Assembly (NCBI GenBank): GCA_030248195.1
Contig: JASAND010025997.1
Coordinates: forward strand, 1 to 64,000
Direction of reading: 5' to 3'
DNA from: Trissonchulus latispiculum
Taxonomy: Eukaryota; Nematoda; Enoplea; Enoplida; Ironidae
Length of the DNA stretch: 64,000 nt
Shown here: positions 60,001 to 64,000 of the stretch, one piece after another
Layout of the letters: each line of letters starts with the position of its first letter
Numbering within the stretch: position 1 is the first letter of the stretch
Translations under genes and position numbers: made by a program
The notes under the pieces: model-generated
Seen by the model: the letters and a program-made list of their open reading frames with translations, nothing else
Databases searched by the model: none
What the model was told of the DNA's origin: nothing

Positions 60001-61157
60001 GTATATCGCAAGTGAGCATAATACTGTTACAAAATTAGCGAGTATGTAGACAGGAATGTCGTAAATTAGATCAAACTCTAACTAGTCTCTAACTTTCAAT
60101 ATCAGTGTTTCACGTCAACTCCTAAAGCTCTTAGACTACAACAGTACTTTCAGTTGAGGATCCGACATACGATTCCTAGAAATTCGAGGGCGAATTTCAC
60201 AACAGCAGTATGTTAAATATTAGTGTTTCATCTTAACTCAACGAAAGGTTGAAATCAGCGTAATAAACTCGTGTCGCTGTCCGAGTACATAGCTAAGTGG
60301 TGTACCATACTCCTTTTCATGTTTGAAATAATTTTAATTGCTTAATCCTGTTTAGGGTTACCCAGGAGCAGCTGAAATTCCTGAATTCAGCTGCTAGTGA
60401 AGACTGTCAGCCTCCTCCCCCTAAGCGTCCTACTGGCGTTAACTCGATTGAGAGATTCTTTGGCCACCAGCATGATCGCCAGCCAATTGAACGAAATAGC
60501 CACGAGGCTACAGTAAAGCAGGAACTTGACACCTATCTGAGCTGTGATGTGGTATGTTGAGATTTCATTCCCTGTAATATTTGTAGTTTTATGAAGGCTT
60601 CAGGTTTATGAAATTAATTCCGTCTCTGACATCATTCACCCTTAAGCACAGGAAACCAGATCTCTGGACAGCTTCTTCGCTTACTTCGTATTAAGATATG
60701 GAAAAATCTCGTATTTATTGGTGGCAGTCTTATTTAATTTTTATCTGCTAGGTGGCTGTAGTAGAAATGGCGGCTAAAATTATACAACTGCTAAAATTCA
60801 AGTGCTGACTTCGGAAAATTAATATGGTACAAGTTCTCTGAGTCAAGCTTTTGGAGTCAACACAGTATAATTAACTTGGTGAGTCAACGTTAATTGCTAT
60901 TATTTTAGTTGCTGGACCACACGATCGAAGAACTGATGGAGAAGAATTTTGTGCTGGACTGGTGGCGAGTGCACGAAAAAGCTTTCCCTACTCTTTCCCA
61001 GGTTGCCAAGAAATTTCTTGCTGCTCCTGCTAGATCAGTCCCATCTGAAGAAGTTTTCAGCAGAGAGGGTCAGCTGTACCGTGATCGAAGATCCTGTTTG
61101 AAGCCGAAAAATGCAGAAATTCAACTTTTCGTTGAAAAGAACAAGAAATTTCGATAA
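57045..61157 (+). CDS. hAT transposase, 7 exons, intact
   Basis: Exons 57045-57176, 57481-57748, 57849-58144, 58386-59228, 59830-60011, 60356-60551 and 60909-61157 join in phase to 721 residues. The enzyme cuts and pastes the element via its terminal repeats. Seen here: an acidic N-terminus; a BED zinc finger (CSIC ... HLKNRH, about residues 85-120); the RNase H-like catalytic core with Asp261 (TTDGW) and Asp327 (VTDSAAN); the C346-x2-H349 motif (CFAHDLHLL); Arg415-Trp416 (TRWNS); LDPRF in exon 5; and the C-terminal dimerisation block with Trp657-Trp658 and SVPSEEVFS, whose Glu686 is the best candidate for the third acidic residue. The start is the first ATG of a plausible exon; an alternative lies two codons on. 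No frameshift or stop is visible. Confidence 0.9.
59287..59680. mobile_element. Small element nested in transposase intron 4
   Basis: A 378 bp insert (59295-59672) flanked by perfect 8 bp duplications GTCCCGAG. The ends CATACATTAACACGGGG and, inverted, CATAGGATAACGTGGGG agree at 12 of 17 positions. The interior repeats GGGTCTGCCC-like blocks and has no coding capacity. The 8 bp duplication suggests an hAT-type non-autonomous element. Confidence 0.65.
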
Positions 61158-61264
61158 ACACACTGTTGATACTGCAATTTCTCTGTACTGGTTATTGATT
61201 TTGGTGCAGTAAACCTTGCCGTTGTTGATTTATATATTAAGATGCTTCAGTAGTAAATTAGGGC

Positions 61265-61373
61265 TTAGAACCGGGAACCGGAAGCTGGAACCGGAACCGG
61301 AACCGGAACCGGAACCGGAACCGGAACCGGAACCGGTACTCTGGAACCGGAACCGGAACCGGTTTCGAAAATC
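61265..61373. repeat. CCGGAA hexamer array, right end of hAT
   Basis: GGAACC units in the same strand orientation as the left array, ending just inside the right inverted repeat. Confidence 0.85.
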
Positions 61374-61392
61374 GGAACCGGCCCCAGCTCTA

Positions 61393-61400
61393 CCCTAGAC
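61393..61400. repeat. hAT target-site duplication, right
   Basis: CCCTAGAC, identical to 55110-55117. Confidence 0.93.
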
Positions 61401-62184
61401 GAAGAGATCTATATGAGCCAACCTGAAGGTTTTGAGAAAGAAGGTTCCAAAGACCATGTCTGTAGATTACAACGCAGCCTTTATGGACTCAAGCAAGCCC
61501 CGCGCTGCTGGAATCTAACGCTGGATGAACATCTTTGCAAGTCAGGATTTATCAAGGTTTTATTCGTGCATTTATCGAAAGTCAGTGGGAGCGGAGGTTG
61601 TCATCATTGCACTCTATGTCAACGATCTTTAGGTTATAACGAAGAGCGATGGAGTAATGGAAGGCACAAAGCAGCTGCTCAAACGTCGATTCAAGATGAA
61701 AGATCTTGGAAGAGTACACTATTATCTCGGCATCGAGATCAACTATGACAAAGATTCAAAATTCTTGAAGTTAGGGCAAGAAAGATATCTTCGCAAGCTT
61801 CTTGAAAAGCATGGAATGGTTGACTGCAAGCCTGCCGCAGTGCCAATGGATCCTGGTCTGAAGTTGAGAAAACCGGCAGCCAAAGATCTTCTTCCAGACT
61901 GGCAGAAAAGTCAGTATCAGTACATGGTTGGAGGGCTGCTCTATGCAGCAATTGCAACAAGACCTGATTTGTCAGCAGCAGTGGGAGTTGTTTGCCAATT
62001 CTCCTCTTGCCCTGGAAAAGATCACTGGGCTGCAGCTAAACATATTCTGCGGTATGTTAAAGGGACTTTGCATTACGGTCTGGCATATAAAGCAAGTGGT
62101 GGTATCCTTCTGGATGGGTTCTGCGATTCCGATTGGGCTGGGGATCCAAATTACAGAAAGTCTACCAGTGGTTATGTCTTTAAG
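61401..62184 (+). pseudogene. Copia 3' half of reverse transcriptase and RNase H, broken
   Basis: Continues the domain interrupted at 55109, with EEIYMSQPEGF and LYGLKQAPRCWN. A frameshift follows near 61560. The catalytic YVDD block reads YVND, so the first Asp is lost. From 61657 the frame is open through FKMKDLGRVHYYLGIEI to the RNase H block DSDWAGDP ... KSTSGYVF, then stops matching at about 62184, where the element is truncated. No 3' LTR was found. Confidence 0.88.
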
Positions 62185-62374
62185 GGGGGTCCACTTTGGG
62201 GTCATTTTTTCGACCATCTCCGATTTTTCTCATTTTCACATATTTTATTGTCCAAATGGGATATTTCAACGAGTGTGTAAAATTTAAGTCGGATCTCTTA
62301 CGGTTCTTGAGAAAATTCATCTCAAAGCAGAGGTATGCATGTGTTAAACATAGGAAATCGAAAAGTGTCGATTA

Positions 62375-62735
62375 TAATTCTGCGCCAAAAAAATCTCGAA
62401 ACTGGTGTGAGATACCGGGTAACATTTGGTATCGTGTTAAAGCTCTAAACAGATACTGTGGCACTGTGGAATTAGAATTTAGAATTAGGCCTTCAAAAAA
62501 TTTTAATGAATTTTTGAAGTTAGCGAACTGCCGAAAATCGCTAAATTCTGTCGTTTTTGGTGACCAAAAATGGGGGTCATTAAGTTTGACTGCATATTAT
62601 AAAAAATAGAGATCTTAACTAAAAATTCTAACTCCACAGTAACACAGTATATGTATAAAGCTTTCAAACGATACCCAATATTGCTTGGAATCTTTTGCCA
62701 GTGTCGAGATTTTTTGGCGCAGAAATTTGGTTTTT
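62375..62735. repeat. Inverted repeat with ~115 bp arms
   Basis: The arms at 62375-62495 and 62618-62735 share TTCTGCGCCAAAAAA, GGTATCGT and TACTGTGG in inverted order, separated by about 120 bp. It is probably a foldback element that lies beyond, or truncated, the Copia 3' end. Confidence 0.8.
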
Positions 62736-64000
62736 TCTGCATAATTGCGAAAATTGGAACTTATGCTGTGTTTTAGAAAGATAGGCAATTTACGACCAAG
62801 CTGAAAAAAAAAAAAAAAAAAAAGGGATATTGTAAAAAAAAATTCCCTTTTTTGCATTTCAATATATTCATTCAAATTTCCCACGTGTTTCCTTAAGATC
62901 AATTTGTAACATAAGTTATGCTGACAGTTATGTTCAGTACTTGTCAGCGCTGCAATCGGGACCCTCAGACCCCGAATTTCACAAAACAGCGATTTTTTAA
63001 ATTTTTCAAAATATGGCATATTATATATCAATCGAAAGCTCTCAGTGCAGGGATGAATTCTTCTCATAGAACTATGGCTCGGAAATGCTTCTGTTTCAAG
63101 TTACGCGCTGTTAAATATTTCATTACATTCTGGGGAACAGGGACCTTGTTCCTTTGAAGAACCCTTTAAGGATGCTACTGATCATGCTCATCTGGCTTGA
63201 AACTGTACAAAGATGTTTTCATTATTGTTTATTAAATGTGTATAGAAAATAAGCTAAAAAATCTAAAGTTGATTTGCGAAAACTTGCTTCAGTTTGCTGC
63301 AGCACCCTCATTTTCGCTGATATTCAAATTGTACTCATTGAATGGCTCGTAACTTACGGAGAACTGAACGAAACAACTCAAAATTTAAACTCGAAATGTA
63401 CGACATATGTGGCTAGAGTATGTGTGAAAATGATTGCGAATTGGATTGCGAATTTTTTTAAAATTGTGGTGAAGCGAAATAGCTAACAAGTTTAAGCAGC
63501 ATCTCAGAAACTTTGATTAATTAACCAATTACGTATCCAATTTAGCTTTTCTTGGGGCCTGTCTACTAAAGCAAAATCATCGAAAGACATCCGTTGGGCT
63601 TTGACAAATCAATTTTTACAGCTGCCGTATCCTCAATAATCGAGGTTAAACTTCCAAATAATGAAAAAGTTTGTCCAGTTTTCACACAAGAGAATTTCCA
63701 CCATAACACTTTACCCGCTTTCTAACACTTTAACACTTAACCTTAACACACTACTAAGCAAACTTTAGGTGAGCCATTTCTGAATACCAAAAACCAAAAC
63801 CAAACCAAAACCAAAAAAAAACGCTGCCACGTGCTATGTGCCTAGCAGACTTATATTAATTGTACAAACAGTTACAGCATGACAACGCTACAAAGGTTCG
63901 GATCGGAGGTGCTGTAGTGACACATCTTAGTTTCGTTCGTTCCTTCCATAACCAACACCTACTGCCAGCCAAAATTGCTCCTATTCTGGCTCAGCTGGGA
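62736..64000. other. Stretch without recognised genes
   Basis: Contains an A run at 62803-62824 and short frames without motifs. An ACCAAAACCAA-type simple patch lies at 63788-63820. Confidence 0.5.

Larger units (their letters stand above)
55118..61392 (+). mobile_element. Complete hAT DNA transposon inserted in Copia
   Basis: A 6275 bp element bounded by perfect 19 bp inverted repeats (TAGAGCTGGGGCCGGTTCC at 55118-55136 and its complement at 61374-61392) and a perfect 8 bp target duplication. CCGGAA hexamer arrays lie just inside both ends. The interior holds a 66 bp minisatellite and a spliced transposase with no frame break. It interrupts the Copia reverse transcriptase, so it inserted later. 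Every visible part needed for autonomy is present. Confidence 0.93.

Overview
This is nuclear DNA of an invertebrate animal, most likely a protostome. The support is GT-AG introns, a DEG/ENaC channel, an SLC5 transporter, an inhibitory Cys-loop channel of the GluCl/HisCl/GlyR type, a C-type lectin exon, and metazoan Copia and hAT transposons. The DNA is AT-rich and full of repeats. I cannot name the species.

Region 1 (1-21032) is a giant palindrome with arms of about 10.3 kb and a spacer of roughly 200-250 bp. The left arm may continue beyond the window edge. The right arm carries an intact intronless DEG/ENaC gene (15000-16577, minus); its mirror copy (4470-6041, plus) is broken by many small indels. 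The palindrome centre cuts through a C-type lectin gene: one good lectin exon lies at 10594-10788 and a decayed mirror copy lies at 10245-10380. Small foldback elements, a cysteine-rich peptide candidate and microsatellites occur in both arms.

Region 2 (21033-25960) is intergenic. It holds GC-rich non-autonomous elements and a dense cluster of TTRYRYAA (C/EBP- and PAR-bZIP-like) sites at 23835-24136.

Region 3 (25972-34809) has two convergent genes that I could build exon by exon with consistent phases. One is a 609-residue SLC5-family transporter (plus, 3 exons). The other is a 460-residue Cys-loop anion channel (minus, 9 exons). Their 3' ends are separated by a (TTTA)n array. The channel model lacks the beta1-beta2 segment of the extracellular domain.

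Region 4 (34810-50090) has no recognisable gene. It holds a suspicious homopolymer-rich stretch (35140-35740), a roughly 5 kb block full of perfect hairpins (36075-41306) that includes a six-unit heat-shock-element palindrome, an inverted/tandem 0.65 kb repeat family (42426-44381), a 0.7 kb foldback element (46777-47490), and tRNA-derived repeat heads.

Region 5 (50098-50884) is an unrecognised multi-pass membrane protein gene.

Region 6 (51900-64000) is a nested transposon stack. A decayed Copia element is split by a 6275 bp hAT transposon with perfect 19 bp TIRs, a perfect 8 bp target duplication and a fully open 721-codon, 7-exon transposase. A smaller element with 8 bp target duplications sits in transposase intron 4, and a 66 bp minisatellite sits in the hAT 5' region. 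Beyond the truncated Copia 3' end are further inverted repeats and no gene that I recognise.
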